This document shows, one piece after another, positions 31,513 through 44,093 of a stretch of DNA of 64,000 nucleotides (its first letter is position 1; each line of letters begins with the position of its first letter). Below the pieces are notes generated by a model, which was not told where the DNA came from, searched no databases, and was given only the letters and a program-made list of their open reading frames with translations. Source of the stretch: Siphonodentalium dalli. Taxonomy: Eukaryota; Mollusca; Scaphopoda; Gadilida; Siphonodentaliidae. The stretch is taken from NCBI GenBank assembly GCA_032622095.1, contig CP136069.1, positions 246,001 through 310,000 of the forward strand, written 5' to 3'. The position numbers and the translations under genes are program-made.

Positions 31513-32059
31513 CTGTTGGTAGAGAAAAACAATACTTATAAATATAAAAGCTAAACAGTTAAAGGTTATGAAATTTTATCAAGTTTTATGTTATTGAAAT
31601 GCCCCAGCATCTGAGAATGGAAAACTCAATATAGCACTGATAATCTACAGAATGAACACAAATGAACACCAAATCGCATTCAAGTGATTACAGACTGTAA
31701 ATTTAACATAAAATTGATGCATTTTATGAAATATAGAGAATTCAAAAAGACATTGCTTTTTAGCATTTTGCAAATTATGTGTTACGCTATAGTCTGATTA
31801 GCTAAAGCAAAAACATTTTTCGTACAAATTGGTTCAGATCCCGATAACACCTTTAAAATTTAAATGCATTTATCTATTTTGATCCTGGAGTGTGACAAAA
31901 GCAATACATTACTGAAATGAAATTAACATGTGAGACTGACAAGGTAACTACAATCTGATAAAATAATAGAAAACATTCTTACAATAGACAGAATAACTTT
32001 CAAGTTCAAATTATAATGATATATAATTATAATATAATATATTAGATATTAAAAATTAC

Positions 32060-32330
32060 CTTTCACTGCCAACACTTTAGTGGCATCCAATGGCTGTCTT
32101 TCATCCTGGACACTGCCTTTTGGTTGTCGCAACCCACATCCGCGAGAAACTGCTAGCTCTTTTGGAGTGAAGATCAGGTCTATGACATTATTTAATAAAG
32201 CAATACCTGGTTCTTTACTTGATCTCGCAGCAGTTCTTTGAGCATCATTCAGCCTTTTACTATCTGCCAGAACATTTGCGTACTTCTCTGGCTGGTCTGG
32301 ATCAATGATCAGAGGAATCATTTTAGAGGT
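32060..32330 (-). CDS. BEN-domain protein, internal exon (N-terminal half of domain)
   Basis: The acceptor CTATTTCAG and the donor AAAG|GTAATT bound 271 bases. The exon reads TSKMIPLIIDPDQPEKYANV, a linker, then ALLNNVIDLIFTPKELAVSR, GCGLRQPKG and QPLDATKVLAVK. The 'hFTxxELA...G..........LD..K..A(I/V)K' pattern is characteristic of the BEN domain. It joins in phase to 31512. Because it opens with an acceptor, at least one more exon must lie upstream (right), but none is visible before the window ends. The paralog (BEND/NACC type) cannot be named from this part. No stop or frameshift is seen. Confidence 0.8.
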
Positions 32331-34140
32331 CTGAAATAGATAAAGCTTTATGAATAACATGATGACATTCAACCTCTCTATTTTTAGAAGACTTCACCAG
32401 TGACTCTGAGTGACTTATAAATTGCTTGACCATGCAGTTACATGTATATAACAAGATTATTTTAATAAGAACTGACTGAAAATAATTGAGTAAAATATCA
32501 ATTAAACCGAATAAATTATTTGGCACTATTATTTGGCACTTGAGAAGGAGTACCGAGGAAATTGTTAATGCATGCACAGACGATGGATGCCAACCATTGT
32601 AAAGTCAAGCTAAAATACTTTTTGCAAAAATTAAATTCGAAAACAATAAAAACTAGAGGTCAGATTCCATGGAATCAGATATACTTCCATGGTATACCAT
32701 CCCATCCCATGTGAGTGCTATGCGTATATGTGTGTTCCTCTTCATGCGACAACGTATTGGTGTCTTATGATCTGATGGTGCACTTGCATTAACATTTCTA
32801 AATTTAATATATATTTTGGGACTTCTGTCTGTTTGGTTGTCTGTTAGCTATGACCGGGAAAACTGCTGGACGGATTTTGACTAAATTTGATAAATATGGG
32901 TACTTTTGTCCAGGGAGTGTTTTGGACGGGTCAAATCGTGACCGCGACATGACGTTGACCTTCAAAAATGTCAATCCAAGGTCAAATCTGGTAAAACAGA
33001 CGGATTTCAACCAAATTTGGTGCCTAGGAGTACTTTTGTCCGGGGAGTCTTTTGGGTGGGTCAAATCGTGACCCCGACCTGACATTGGCCTTCGAAATGG
33101 TCAGTTCAAGGTAATATCGAGTAAAGCGAACGGATTTCGACGAAATTTGATACCTAGGGAAACTTTTGTCCGGGGAGTGTTTTGGACAGGTCAAATCGTG
33201 ACAATAGGTTACTTTTATAGTAGAGCGGGCATACCTATATAGTATATCGGTGAGCATGTTCATGCATTTGCCTTGCTTCTTGACAAGTCCGTTTGAATTT
33301 GCGTCATGAAGAGAGTGTTTGATTTTCAGTAATATATATCACCCGTTACAACGTTATACACTACCAGCGTTAAACCGTCAAATCTAAATCTTTAAAAAGC
33401 GTACTAATCTTGCGTTTAGATACTACTTATCACATCCACTCGTCGAAAAGTTTTTATCTCAATATCTGATTTTCGGAGTAATTTTCCCCATTTGATCTTC
33501 GGTGGAATTTGCCAAATCTGAACCCAACCGACAAAAACACTCCCTTGAGCAGGTTGCGTTTATAGTAGAGCGGTCAAATTTTGTAGGCGTGCCTACATTA
33601 TACCGCCTTACATGCTCCTGCGTGAAAGTCGCTCCTACATTAGCCCGTTTGGATTTGGGGCTAAAAATCGGCTAGTGATAGACTACATACTTATACATAT
33701 TTATGATATATAGCGTTGTCACGAGTAAACCGTTCCATCTGAAAATTAGAAAATTGTGCTCTAGATGCGCGTGAACACTAGCCATCAGATGTACTCGTCA
33801 AAAAAAATTATATCGATGTTTGAATTTTCCCCCCTTTGCAATTTTCGTGGAATTTTCCTAAAGTCTCAAACCACCCTGACACGCATTCTCCATTGGGCAT
33901 GTTACATTTATAGTATAGCAGTCAAACTTCTGGCACGTACATAAAGTATGTCAACGTACTTGCTACGACATTATCTTGCTCTTTAATCAGCCGGTTTGGA
34001 TTTGGCGGGAAAAATAGTTGCAATATTTCCGTACACCGTAACGCGGAAAGTCCTGGTTAAAAACATTTTTAAGCGGTATATTCGTGTCCTAATCTCTAGT
34101 CCAATTCGGAATATGCAATAAAATTTTTAGAGCTCTGTAC

Positions 34141-34144
<4 letters not shown>

Positions 34145-34173
<29 letters not shown>
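34145..34173. repeat. A29 homopolymer at a block junction
   Basis: 29 consecutive A residues separate the truncated leader block from the sub-repeats in unit 0. No equivalent run is present in the other units. It may be the scar of a retroposed or deleted segment. Confidence 0.85.
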
Positions 34174-34176
<3 letters not shown>

Positions 34177-34199
34177 CGGTTTATTCATACTGGTGTATA

Positions 34200-36245
34200 G
34201 TGTGTGCTTATTTATGGGCGGTAACTCTTCAGGGAAAGCGCGGACACAAGTTTTTATGCCCGTGGGCAGTAGTGCATATCGAGATGTGCATACGGTCTAA
34301 TTTTCGATGTTCTGCTTCTTATAATTTCCGAGATAATAAAATGACATTTTTTCAAATAAAGGGAGATAACTCATCGATGAAAGCGCGGACAAAATCGTTA
34401 TGGGCCATAGGCATAGAACTCATGTACCCCAACCTACTTACCAAGTTTTAGTGTCCTACTTCTTATACTTTTCGAGTAATAGTGATTACAAAAGTGTCAA
34501 GTATAATAATAATAATAACAATGAAAAATAATCGCAAAAGGGCCATAACTCCGCCAAGAAACATTGGGCGGAAATCCGGATACCATTATATCTAGTAAAC
34601 CTTCGATGCCTACATTCACTAGAGATTTCGCGTTCCTACTGCAATCAGTTTATGAGTATTTCGAAATAAACGGAAAACGACCTCAGTAGAAAAACAATAT
34701 ACTTCCTTGGTTACACCATGGAAGTATAATAATAGGGCAAATCATGAGCTCAATAAATCGCATTTAAGGGACGGAAAATATAAAGTAGGATGATTATATC
34801 TTTCCCTTAACATGTGTGGGTTGGTCTCAAGTGTTTGGAAGTGACCCCACCCCTGCCTCGAAATTGGGTGACGAGATTGGGAAATAGTCAAACCCGGCCC
34901 AAAATGCGATTTTTGAGAGCCCGTAACTCCGTTATTTTCCAATTGATTTTGAAATTGTTTTGAGTATTGTGATCAGCTAGTTACATTGATTATTTGTTAT
35001 AAATTTTGTCTGATTCAGAGACGAATAACATTTTGATTATTGGAATGAATATGGGCCCACATTCAAAGTTTGAGGGCCCAAATCTCCGCCATTTTTTAAC
35101 GGATTTACAATCTGTTTTCAGTTTTATGATCAACGTGTATGGTAGATGTTATATATCAAGTTTCATATGATTCGGAGACGAAATAAATTTTGGTACCCCG
35201 GACCACCCCTCCCCTGACCCACAACACTGAACCGACACTGGCAAAATTTGGCTCATCGCGTGCTCTCTTCAGACCGCACGCATTGGCGTATCAGATGACA
35301 TCCAAAGTTTGACATCTTCGGAGGAGATGTGATCACAAGCATATGGGGCCAAATTTGCATTGTTTGAAGGCCCACAACTCTGTCATTTTTCAATGGATTT
35401 TCGAAATTCTTTCAGTTTCTAGATCGGTTGGCGGTATGGATGTTATATTCCAAGTTTCATCCGATTCGGAGAAGAATAAAAAATTGGTACCCCGGACCAC
35501 CCCTCCCCTGACCCACAACACTGAACCGACACTGGCAAAAGTTGGCCCATCGCGTGCTCTCTTCAGACCGCACGCATTGGCGTATCAGATGACATCCAAA
35601 GTTCTACATCTTCGGAGGAGATGTGCGCACAAGCACATGGGACCAAATTGCAAACTTTGAGGGCCCGTAACTCTTGCATTTCTTCTCGGATTACAAAAAT
35701 CCTTTCCGGTATGGGTTTGTTTTCGTTCAGGGAATCTACATACTTAAATAGATGAATGTCTAATAATAAAAAAAATTGCGAAAATTTTGCCCCCACCCCA
35801 GTGTAAAAATATATGTCCAACCCTGTCAAATTTTCTTCTTCGGACTAAGCTGACAACGGTCAACACGACTACAAAAACCAAATACAGTTATCTGGAATGA
35901 TACGGGAGGACAACAGAGTACAATAAAATAGAGGTTTGCCAACTATGGGCGGTAACTCTTCAGGGAAAGCGCGGACACAAGTTTTTATGCCCGTGGGCAG
36001 TAGTGCATATCGAGATGTGCATACGGTCTAATTTTCGATGTTCTGCTTCTTATAATTTCCGAGATAATAAAATGACATTTTTTCAAATAAAGGGAGATAA
36101 CTCATCGATGAAAGCGCGGACAAAATCGTTATGGGCCATAGGCATAGAACTCATGTACCCCAACCTACTTACCAAGTTTTAGTGTCCTACTTCTTATACT
36201 TTTCGAGTAATAGTGATTACAAAAGTGTCAAGTATAATAATAATA
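34200..36245 (+). repeat. 1.73-kb sub-repeat, ~1.2 copies (unit 0)
   Basis: GGGCGGTAACTCTTCAGGGA occurs at 34216 and again at 35947, a spacing of 1731. It includes a duplicated ~290-bp internal stretch (CGGACCACCCCTCCCCTGAC at 35199 and 35493) and the hairpin ATACTTCCTTGGT / ACCATGGAAGTAT at about 34700. Confidence 0.85.
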
Positions 36246-37460
36246 ACTAGAGGTCAGATTCCATGGAATCAGATATACTTCCATGGTATCCCATCCCATC
36301 CCATCCCATGTGAGTGTTATGCGTATATGTGTATTCCTCTTCATGCGAATGCATATTGGTGCTTAATGATCCGATGGTGGACTTGCATTGACATTTCTAA
36401 ATAATAAATATACTCCAAAGGTTTATGTCATGATGATTAATGACTCTCTAATGCATCATGGTCCTGACCAACTGAGTCACCATTCACCCAGCCAATCAGT
36501 TAATTTGTATTCAGTAGGGATACATTTTATGGCTAATTATAACCGCTCCTCTGGATGCCCAAATCCTGTTCAACGGTCACGAAATTTGGTGTGCCTGATT
36601 ATAGAGTAATCGGCATGTATATATATCAAAAGGGTGCAAATCATATTAATGTAAAATAACTCCGTTATATCGCATTTAGTGGATAGTACTTTCAGTTTCG
36701 GATTCAGAATTGTTTGTTTTAATGGAAGCGGAAAGACCGCTTATCAATTAATTCAGAGCGTCATCGCCACACTATACCCATTAACTTCTTTGTAATAGAG
36801 TTAACAGTAATCAAGATATAACTATATCACAATCGATAATGTCATCTGAGTGCTTGCCCGTCCGTTTTAAAACTAATGGTGATCGTATATATACTACCAA
36901 CCACATGCATTGTTCAAAATATAAAACACTAGATTGAGTAGATTCGCGATTTTCCAATGTTTCGCGCTCTCCTCGGGCAGGTTACTTTCATGGTAGAGCA
37001 GTAAATCTTTGGGCCGTATCTATGGTATATCGTTGTACCTGCTCGTGCATTAGCTTGCTCCTTGATAAACCCGTTTGAATTTGGCATCAATAATAGTGCG
37101 GTTGAATTTGAGTAATATATTTCACCCGTTAACAATGTTACGCGCTACCAGGATTAAACGGTCCACTCTAAAACTTATCAATTGTTCGAAAGTTGCACCT
37201 GGATACTGCTGACCACGTCAACAAATTTTTGTGTCAAAGTTTGATTTTTTAAGTAATTTTCCACATTTGTTTCCGGTGGAATTTGCCAAGTCTGAACCCA
37301 CCCGACGCAAGCACTCCGCTGAGCATACATCTTGGAGACGTACCTACAGTATACCGACGTACATGCTCCTGCATTAAACTAGATCTTTATTTACACGTTT
37401 GGATTTGGGGCTACAATTAGGTTAGTGATAGACTACTTAAGTATAAATATTTATATTATA

Positions 37461-37897
37461 CTAGCAGGGTGACCCGACTTCGTCCGTGCTGTTTTCCCTA
37501 TTGACAATTTTGAAGGTCAAGGTCAGGTCGGGGTCTCGATTTGACCCGTGTAAAACATGCCCACGACAAAATTACCCCTAGGTATCAATTTCATCAAAAT
37601 CCCGTCCAAAGGCGCGATTTGACCTTGAATTGACCATTTTAAAGGTCAAGGTCAGGTCGAGGACACAATTTTACCGGTCCAAAAACGTACCCATAGGTAT
37701 CAAATTTCGTGGAAATCCATCCGTTTTACACGATTTGACATTGAATTGACCATTTTTAAAGTCATGGCCAGGTCGAGGTCAAAAACACTCCCCGGACAAA
37801 AGTATCCCTATATATCAAATTTCGTCGAAATCCGTCCGGCAGTTTTCCCGGCCATACCTAACAGACAAACAGACAGAAGTCCCAAAATATGTAGTAG
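37461..37897 (+). mobile_element. Interspersed element inserted only in macro-unit 1
   Basis: It opens CTAGCAGGGTGACCCGACTT and ends CAGACAGAAGTCCCAAAATA plus TGTAGTAGATA. Three ~125-bp inner units carry TGACCATTTTAAAGGTC-like text. The paralogous spot in the other units (TTTATGATATATAGCGTTG) is uninterrupted. A reverse-oriented relative forms the start of unit 0 (about 32810-33190), and another is split around 15654-19176. Confidence 0.8.
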
Positions 37898-38348
37898 ATA
37901 GCGTTGTAACGAGTAAACCGATCCATCTGAATATTCGAAAATGGCACTTTAGATGCGCGTGAAAACTATCCATCAGATGTACTCGTCAAAATGTTTTTAT
38001 CTCGATGTTTGAATTTTGCCCCTTTGCAATTTTCGGTGGAATTTACCAAAAGTCTCAACCCACCCCATCTTGCATTCTCCGTTGGGTAGGTTACTTTTAA
38101 AGTATAGCTGTCAATATTTGGGGGGGGGGCGTGAATAGAATATCCAAATGTACCTGCTTCGGCATTACCTTGCTCTTTAATTAGCCCTTTTAGATTTGGT
38201 GGGAAGAATAGGTGCATTTTCCCGTTCCCCGTATAGCGGAAAGGGGTATATATAGTAACGCATTTCAATCAGTTTGGATATAAAGTTTAAATATACACAG
38301 TTATATGCCTATATATTTAATACTAATATATTTTCTTATATATTAACA

Positions 38349-38428
38349 GCGCAGTGCGTAGCCGAGTGGTGAGAGCGTCAAACCTTCAGTTTGTGTTTTA
38401 TTGCGACGTGAGTTCGAATCCCGTCAAA
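38349..38428 (+). repeat. tRNA-like module 1 (unit 1)
   Basis: GCGTAGCCGAGTGGTGAGAG resembles a Leu/Ser-type box A, and GAGTTCGAATCCCGTC is a near-consensus box B. No clean cloverleaf with paired acceptor arms is evident, so this is a SINE head or tRNA relic rather than a working tRNA. Confidence 0.6.
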
Positions 38429-38834
38429 TTATCTACTATCTTTTATTTTTATTTTTAACATGTTTTGGTGTATTTTAATCATCAAATACGAATAATACCA
38501 AACTAAAGATAATGTAAAGATGCTTTTTATATTCGATAAATAACTAGAATATAAACGTCGATGTGTTATTGAATCGGATATAAAACAATAAACACGTGGG
38601 TCGGTTTTCGCATATATAACATGAAGCGCGCTTAATGAACGTTCGGTCCGAAGAATATAATGAGTGATTAACAACAACACACAAAGAGTTTGAACGTAAT
38701 TGAACAGAAAAGAGCGTTCTCTATAAGTAGATTCCTTTATGGTAGGAATAATGAGCGATTGTTTCACGTTTGATTTTTGACAAGACTTAAATGACGGTGT
38801 ACGAAACTATAAGTGGTGTTTTATTTTGCGAAAG

Positions 38835-38842
38835 TATAAAAG
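38835..38842 (+). promoter_or_regulatory. TATA box candidate upstream of leader-peptide frame (unit 1)
   Basis: TATAAAAG lies 109 bases before the ATG at 38944. The same box is at 52661-52668 in unit 3, 112 bases before its ATG. Units 2 and 4 lack it because of a deletion. Confidence 0.4.
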
Positions 38843-38943
38843 GAGTCATTTCCAATTCAGCTGACATATACTAACGGAAAGAACTGAATGTCTATCAGCA
38901 GTATACTACGGTTTATAACAATATACAAATTGTTCTTACGAAA

Positions 38944-39024
38944 ATGATGATGTTTGCATGTTTCTATGTGTTTATCGTTGTTATCGCAAATGGAATAATT
39001 GGCTATACGTCGTCATTACATTAG
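38944..39024 (+). CDS. 26-residue secretory-leader-like frame (unit 1)
   Basis: It reads MMMFACFYVFIVVIANGI then IGYTSSLH and a stop. A short start, a hydrophobic core and small residues (ANG, TSS) resemble a signal peptide. It has no mature domain. A downstream segment (39109-39166) could read MQCVEDAKENTKVKCTHTDS in another frame, but no splice joining them in phase was found. It may be the first exon of a captured gene, or chance. The frame is retained in four units, but since the units are near-identical this is not evidence of selection. Confidence 0.3.
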   Translation: MMMFACFYVFIVVIANGIIGYTSSLH

Positions 39025-39330
39025 TAGAAATATACACCGTATAACGAAGGCTTGTTTGATCAAATTAATGTAATGTTTGTATTTTGTTTGGTTGTATATG
39101 ATATGCAATGCGTTGAAGATGCGAAAGAAAATACAAAAGTGAAATGCACGCACACAGATAGCTCATGACACACTATACACGATAAAATGATAATTTACCA
39201 CACACCATGGGCTACACAATTTACGAATAGGTGGGTTTATATTAAAATCCAAGTTATTTGCTTTATAACGGCTCCGATATGAACTCATACCAATATACCA
39301 TTCTGGAAATGATTGTTGGAATTCGACGGG

Positions 39331-39402
39331 CGTTCTATCAGTTCTCTGGTAGAGCATTGAGACTGGCCCGCGGCAAGACGGGTGTATTCGAATCGGAGGT
39401 AG
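39331..39402 (+). repeat. tRNA-like module 2 (unit 1)
   Basis: TCAGTTCTCTGGTAGAGCAT resembles a tRNA D-arm/box A, followed about 40 bases later by GTATTCGAATCGG (box B-like). It is unlike module 1, and its acceptor arms do not pair convincingly. Confidence 0.5.
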
Positions 39403-39656
39403 GTTCCATCCCACGGGGAATGGGGTAGCCGGTGGAAGGAGAGAGGGGAGTGACAAAATTTTGGCGTATATATAGATAATATATATTATATATATAAGCG
39501 GAATTATTTTGAAGAGCTTTTTTCACTTGACTGAGAAAAAAATAATGTTCTAAGTCCAAAAGTTTTGGTTGAAATATTGGAGCCCTTTTCAAAAAGTGAA
39601 AACAAAATGAACGACTTTTCTGGGACAGGTCGATTTGGATCCGTTTTGGAGTCTGG

Positions 39657-42379
39657 ATTAAAAATTGGTACCACGGACCACCCCTCCCCATACCCACAAT
39701 AATGAACAGACACTGGCAAAATTTGGCCCACCGCGTGCACTCTTCGTCCGCACACGTTGGCGTATCAGTTGACATCCAAACTTCGACATCTTCGGAGGAG
39801 ATGTGGTCACAAGCACATGTCCCAAACTGCAAAACTTTGAGGGCCTGTAACTCTTGCAATTCTTATCGGATTTCAAAAATCCTTCTTGGTTTGGGTTTGT
39901 TTTCGTTCAGGGAATGCATATACTTAAATAGATGAATATCGATCAAAAAAACATTTTTGAGAAAATTTTGCCCCCACATCAGTGTAAAAATATATGTCCG
40001 ACCCTGTTAAAATTTCTTTTTCGGACTAAACTGAGAACGGTCATCACGGCTATGAAAACCAAATGCAGTTATCTGGAATGATACGGGAGAACAACAGAGT
40101 ACAATACAATAGAGGTTCCCCTGTTTATGGGCGGTAACTCTTCAGGAAAAGCGCGGACACAAGTTTTGATGCCCGTGGGCAGTAGGGCATACCGAGGTGT
40201 ACATACGGTCCAATTTTCGATGCTCTGCTCCTTATAATTTCCGAGATAATAAAAATGACATTTTTTCATATAAAGGGAGATAACTCCACGGGTTAAATGC
40301 GAACAATATCCGTTATGAGCCAAAGGCATAGAACTCATTTACCCCAACATACGTACCAAACTTGAGTTTTCTAGTACTAATACATTCAGAGATTTGGGCG
40401 TTGAAAAATACTGTAGTATAATAATAATAATGAAAAATAATCGAATAAGGGCTATAACTCTGTCTTGAAACAATGGGCCGAAATCCGGATATCATTATCT
40501 TTAGTAGACCTCGGATGCCTATATTCGTTAAAGATTTCGCGGTCCTGCTGCAATTAGTTTCTGAGTATTTTCAAATAAACGGAAAACTACCCCAATAGAA
40601 AAACAATATACTTCCTTGGTTACACCATGGAAGTATAATAATAGGGCGAATCATGAACTGAACAATTCGCAGTTTAGGGATGGAAAATATGAAGTAAGAT
40701 GATTGTGTACTGTCCTTAACATTTGTGTGTTGATCTCAAGTGTTTATAATTGACCCCACTCCTGCCTCGAAATTGGGTGACGGGATTGGGAAATTGTCAC
40801 ACCAGGCCCAAAATGCAATTTTTGAAGGACCATAACTCCGTGATTTTCCAATGGATTTCAAAATTGTTTTAAGTTTTGTTATATGCTACTTACTGAGATT
40901 GCATATTATAAATTTCATCTGATTCGGAAAAGAAGAACATTTTGGTTATTGGAAAGAATATGGGCCCATATTCAAACTTTGAGTTCCAAAATCTCCGCCA
41001 GTTTTTAACGGATTTACGATCTGTTTTCAGATTTGTTATTAGCGTGTATGGTAGATGTTATATTCCAAGTTTCATATAATTCGGAGACGAAATAAATTTT
41101 GTTACCTCGGACCACCCCTCCCCTGACCCACAACACTGAACCGACACTGGCAAAATTTGGCACACCGCGTGCTCTCTTCAGCCTACACACATTGGCGTAT
41201 CAGATGACATTCAAAGTTCGACATCTTCGGAGGAGATGTGTTATCAAGCACATGGGCCCAAAATTGCAAAATTTGAGGGCCCCTAACTTTGTCAGTTTTC
41301 AATGGAATTTCGAAATGCTTTCAGTTTCTAGATCGTGTGGTGTTGTAGATGTTAAATTCCAAGTTTCATCTTATTCCGATAAGAATTAAAAATTGGTACC
41401 ACGGACCACCCCTCCCCATACCCACAATAATGAACAGACACTGGCAAAATTTGGCCCACCGCGTGCACTCTTTCGTCCGCACACGTTGGCGTATCAGTTG
41501 ACATCCAAACTTCGACATCTTCGGAGGAGATGTGGTCACAAGCACATGTCCCAAACTGCAAAACTTTGAGGGCCTGTAACTCTTGCAATTCTTATCGGAT
41601 TTCAAAAATCCTTCTTGGTTTGGGTTTGTTTTCATTCAGGGAATGCATATACTTAAATAGATGAATATCGATCAAAAAAACATTTTTGAGAAAATTTTGC
41701 CCCCACATCAGTGTAAAAATATATGTCCGACCCTGTTAAAATTTCTTTTTCGGACTAAACTGAGAACGGTCATCACGGCTATGAAAACCAAATGCAGTTA
41801 TCTGGAATGATACGGGAGAACAACAGAGTACAATACAATAGAGGTTCCCCTGTTTATGGGCGGTAACTCTTCAGGGAAAGCGCGGACACAAGTTTTGATG
41901 CCCGTGGGCAGTAGGGCATACCGAGGTGTACATACGGTCCAATTTTCGATGCTCTGCTCCTTATAATTTCCGAGATAATAAAAATGACATTTTTTCATAT
42001 AAAGGGAGATAACTCCACGGGTTAAATGCGAACAATATCCGTTATGAGCCAAAGGCATAGAACTCATTTACCCCAACATACGTACCAAACTTGAGTTTTC
42101 TAGTACTAATACATTCAGAGATTTGGGCGTTGAAAAATACTGTAGTATAATAATAATAATGAAAAATAATCGAATAAGGGCTATAACTCTGTCTTGAAAC
42201 AATGGGCCGAAATCCGGATATCATTATCTTTAGTAGACCTCGGATGCCTATATTCGTTAAAGATTTCGCGGTCCTGCTGCAATTAGTTTCTGAGTATTTT
42301 CAAATAAACGGAAAACTACCCCAATAGAAAAACAATATACTTCCTTGGTTACACCATGGAAGTATAATAACAATGAAAA
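39657..42379 (+). repeat. 1.73-kb sub-repeat, ~1.6 copies (unit 1)
   Basis: Period 1729. The second copy is nearly identical to the first over the overlapping 0.9-1 kb. It ends in the hairpin ATACTTCCTTGGT / ACCATGGAAGTAT followed directly by the next macro-unit start. Confidence 0.88.
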
Positions 42380-43588
42380 ACTAGAGGTCAGATTCCATGG
42401 AATCAGATATACTTCCATGGTATTCCATCCCATCCCATCCCATCCCGACCTGACCTTGGTCTTCAAAATGGTCAATCGAAGGTCAAATCGGGTAAAACAT
42501 GCGGATTTCCACGAAATTTGATACCTAGGGGTACTTTTGTCCGGGGAGTCTTTTGGGCGGGTCAAGTCGTGACCCCGACCTGACATTGACATTCGAAATG
42601 GTAAGTTCAAGGTCAAATCGAGTAAAACGATCGGATTTCGACGAAATTTTATACCTAGGAAAACTTTTGTCCGGGGAGTGTTTTGGACAGGTCAAATCGT
42701 GACAATATGTTACTTTTACAGTAGAGCGGACATACCTATATAGTATATCGGTGAGCATATTCATGCATTTGCCTTGCTTCTTGCTAAGTCCGTTTGAATT
42801 TGCGTCATGAAGAGAGGGTTTGAATTTGAGTAATATATATCACCCGTCACAACGTTATACGCTACCAGGGTTAAACCGTTCAATATAAATCATTAAAAAG
42901 TGTACTAATCTTGCGTTTATATACTACTTATCACATCCACTCATCGAAAAGTTTTTATCTCAATATATGATTTTCGGAGTAATTTTGCCCATTTGATCTT
43001 CGGTGGAATTTTCCAAATCTGAACCCACCCGACACAAACACTCCCTTGAGCAGGTTGCGTTTATATTAGAGAGGTCAAATTTTAGAGTCATACCTACAGT
43101 ATACCGGCTTATGTACCACCGCATTAAACTCGCTCCTACATCGGCCCGTTTGGATTTGGGGCTAAAAATCGGCTAGTGATAGACTACAGAAGTATACATA
43201 TTTATGATATATAGCGTTGTCACGAGTAAACCGTTCCGTTCCATCTGAAAATTAGAAAATTGCGCTCTAGATGCGCGTGAACACTAGCTATCAGATGTAC
43301 TCGTCAAAAAAAAAATTCTCGATGTTTGAATTTGAAGTATAGCGGTCAAGATTTGGGGGGGGGGGGCGTGAATAGAATATCCAAATGTACCTGCTACGGC
43401 ATTACCTTGCTCTTTAATTAGCCCTTTTGGATTTGGTGGGAAGAATAGGTGCATTTTCCTGTTCCCCGTATAGCGGAAAGGGGTATATATATATAGTCAC
43501 GCATTTCAATCAGTTTGGATATAAAGTTTAAATATACACAGTTATATGCCTATATATTTAATACTAATATATTTTCTTATAAATTAAT

Positions 43589-43672
43589 AGCGCAGTGCGT
43601 AGTCGAGTGGTCAGAGCGTCAAACCTTCAGTTTGTGTTTTTATTGCGACGTGAGTTCGAATCCCGTCAAATT
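43589..43672 (+). repeat. tRNA-like module 1a (unit 2)
   Basis: GCGTAGTCGAGTGGTCAGAG box A-like and GAGTTCGAATCCCGTC box B-like, as at 38349. Confidence 0.55.
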
Positions 43673-43861
43673 ATCTTTTTTTATTTTTTATTTTTAACAT
43701 GTTTTGGTGTATTTTAATCATCAAATACGAATAATACCAAACTAAAGATAATGTAAAGATGCTTTTTATATTCGATTTCAATCAGTTTGGATATAAAGTT
43801 TAAATATACACAGTTATATGCCTACATATTTAATACTAATATATTTTCTTATAAATTAACA

Positions 43862-43942
43862 GCGCAGTGCGTAGCCGAGTGGAGAGAGCGTCAAACATTC
43901 AGTTTGTGTTTTATTGCGACGTGAGTTCGAATCCCGTCAAAT
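43862..43942 (+). repeat. tRNA-like module 1b (unit 2)
   Basis: Tandem copy 273 bp downstream, with GCGTAGCCGAGTGGAGAGAG and the same box B. It keeps the common flank 'CTAATATATTTTCTTATAAA'. Confidence 0.55.
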
Positions 43943-44093
43943 TATCTTTTTTTATTTTTTATTTTTAACATGTTTTGGTGTATTTTAATCATCAAATACG
44001 AATAATACCAAACTAAAGATAATGTAAAGATGCTTTTTATATTCGATAAATAACTAGAATATAAACAATATACAAATTGATCTTACGAAACTG

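Larger units (their letters stand above)
32652..36245 (+). repeat. Macro-unit 0 (edge unit, incomplete)
   Basis: The leader contains GACCTGACATTGGCC-type units and three diverged ~345-bp repeats opening near 33200, 33548 and 33895, each with 'TAGTA(T/G)AGC(A/G)G' and 'CGTTTG(A/G)AT'. It breaks off at an A29 run (34145-34173) and passes straight into 1.73-kb sub-repeats. The tRNA-like and leader-peptide modules are missing. Confidence 0.8.
36246..42379 (+). repeat. Macro-unit 1 (6.1 kb)
   Basis: It has a leader with a distinct 36400-36900 segment, one tRNA-like module (38349), the full TATA plus leader-peptide region (38835-39024), the second tRNA-like module (39331) and about 1.6 sub-repeats. 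It alone carries the inserted element at 37461-37897. Confidence 0.85.

Noticed and set aside
38349-38428. Functional tRNA-Leu or tRNA-Ser gene
   Set aside because: Box A and B are present but acceptor and anticodon arms do not pair well, and the copies sit inside a repeated cassette; called tRNA-like only.
39338-39859. 173-codon minus-strand frame in the array (and similar frames at 44485, 53170, 58169)
   Set aside because: It crosses the tRNA-like module and sub-repeat boundary, is disrupted differently in each unit, and resembles no protein family.
40069-40338. 89-codon minus-strand frame repeated identically at 41798-42067
   Set aside because: Conservation is explained by tandem duplication of DNA; paralogous frames in other units are broken.
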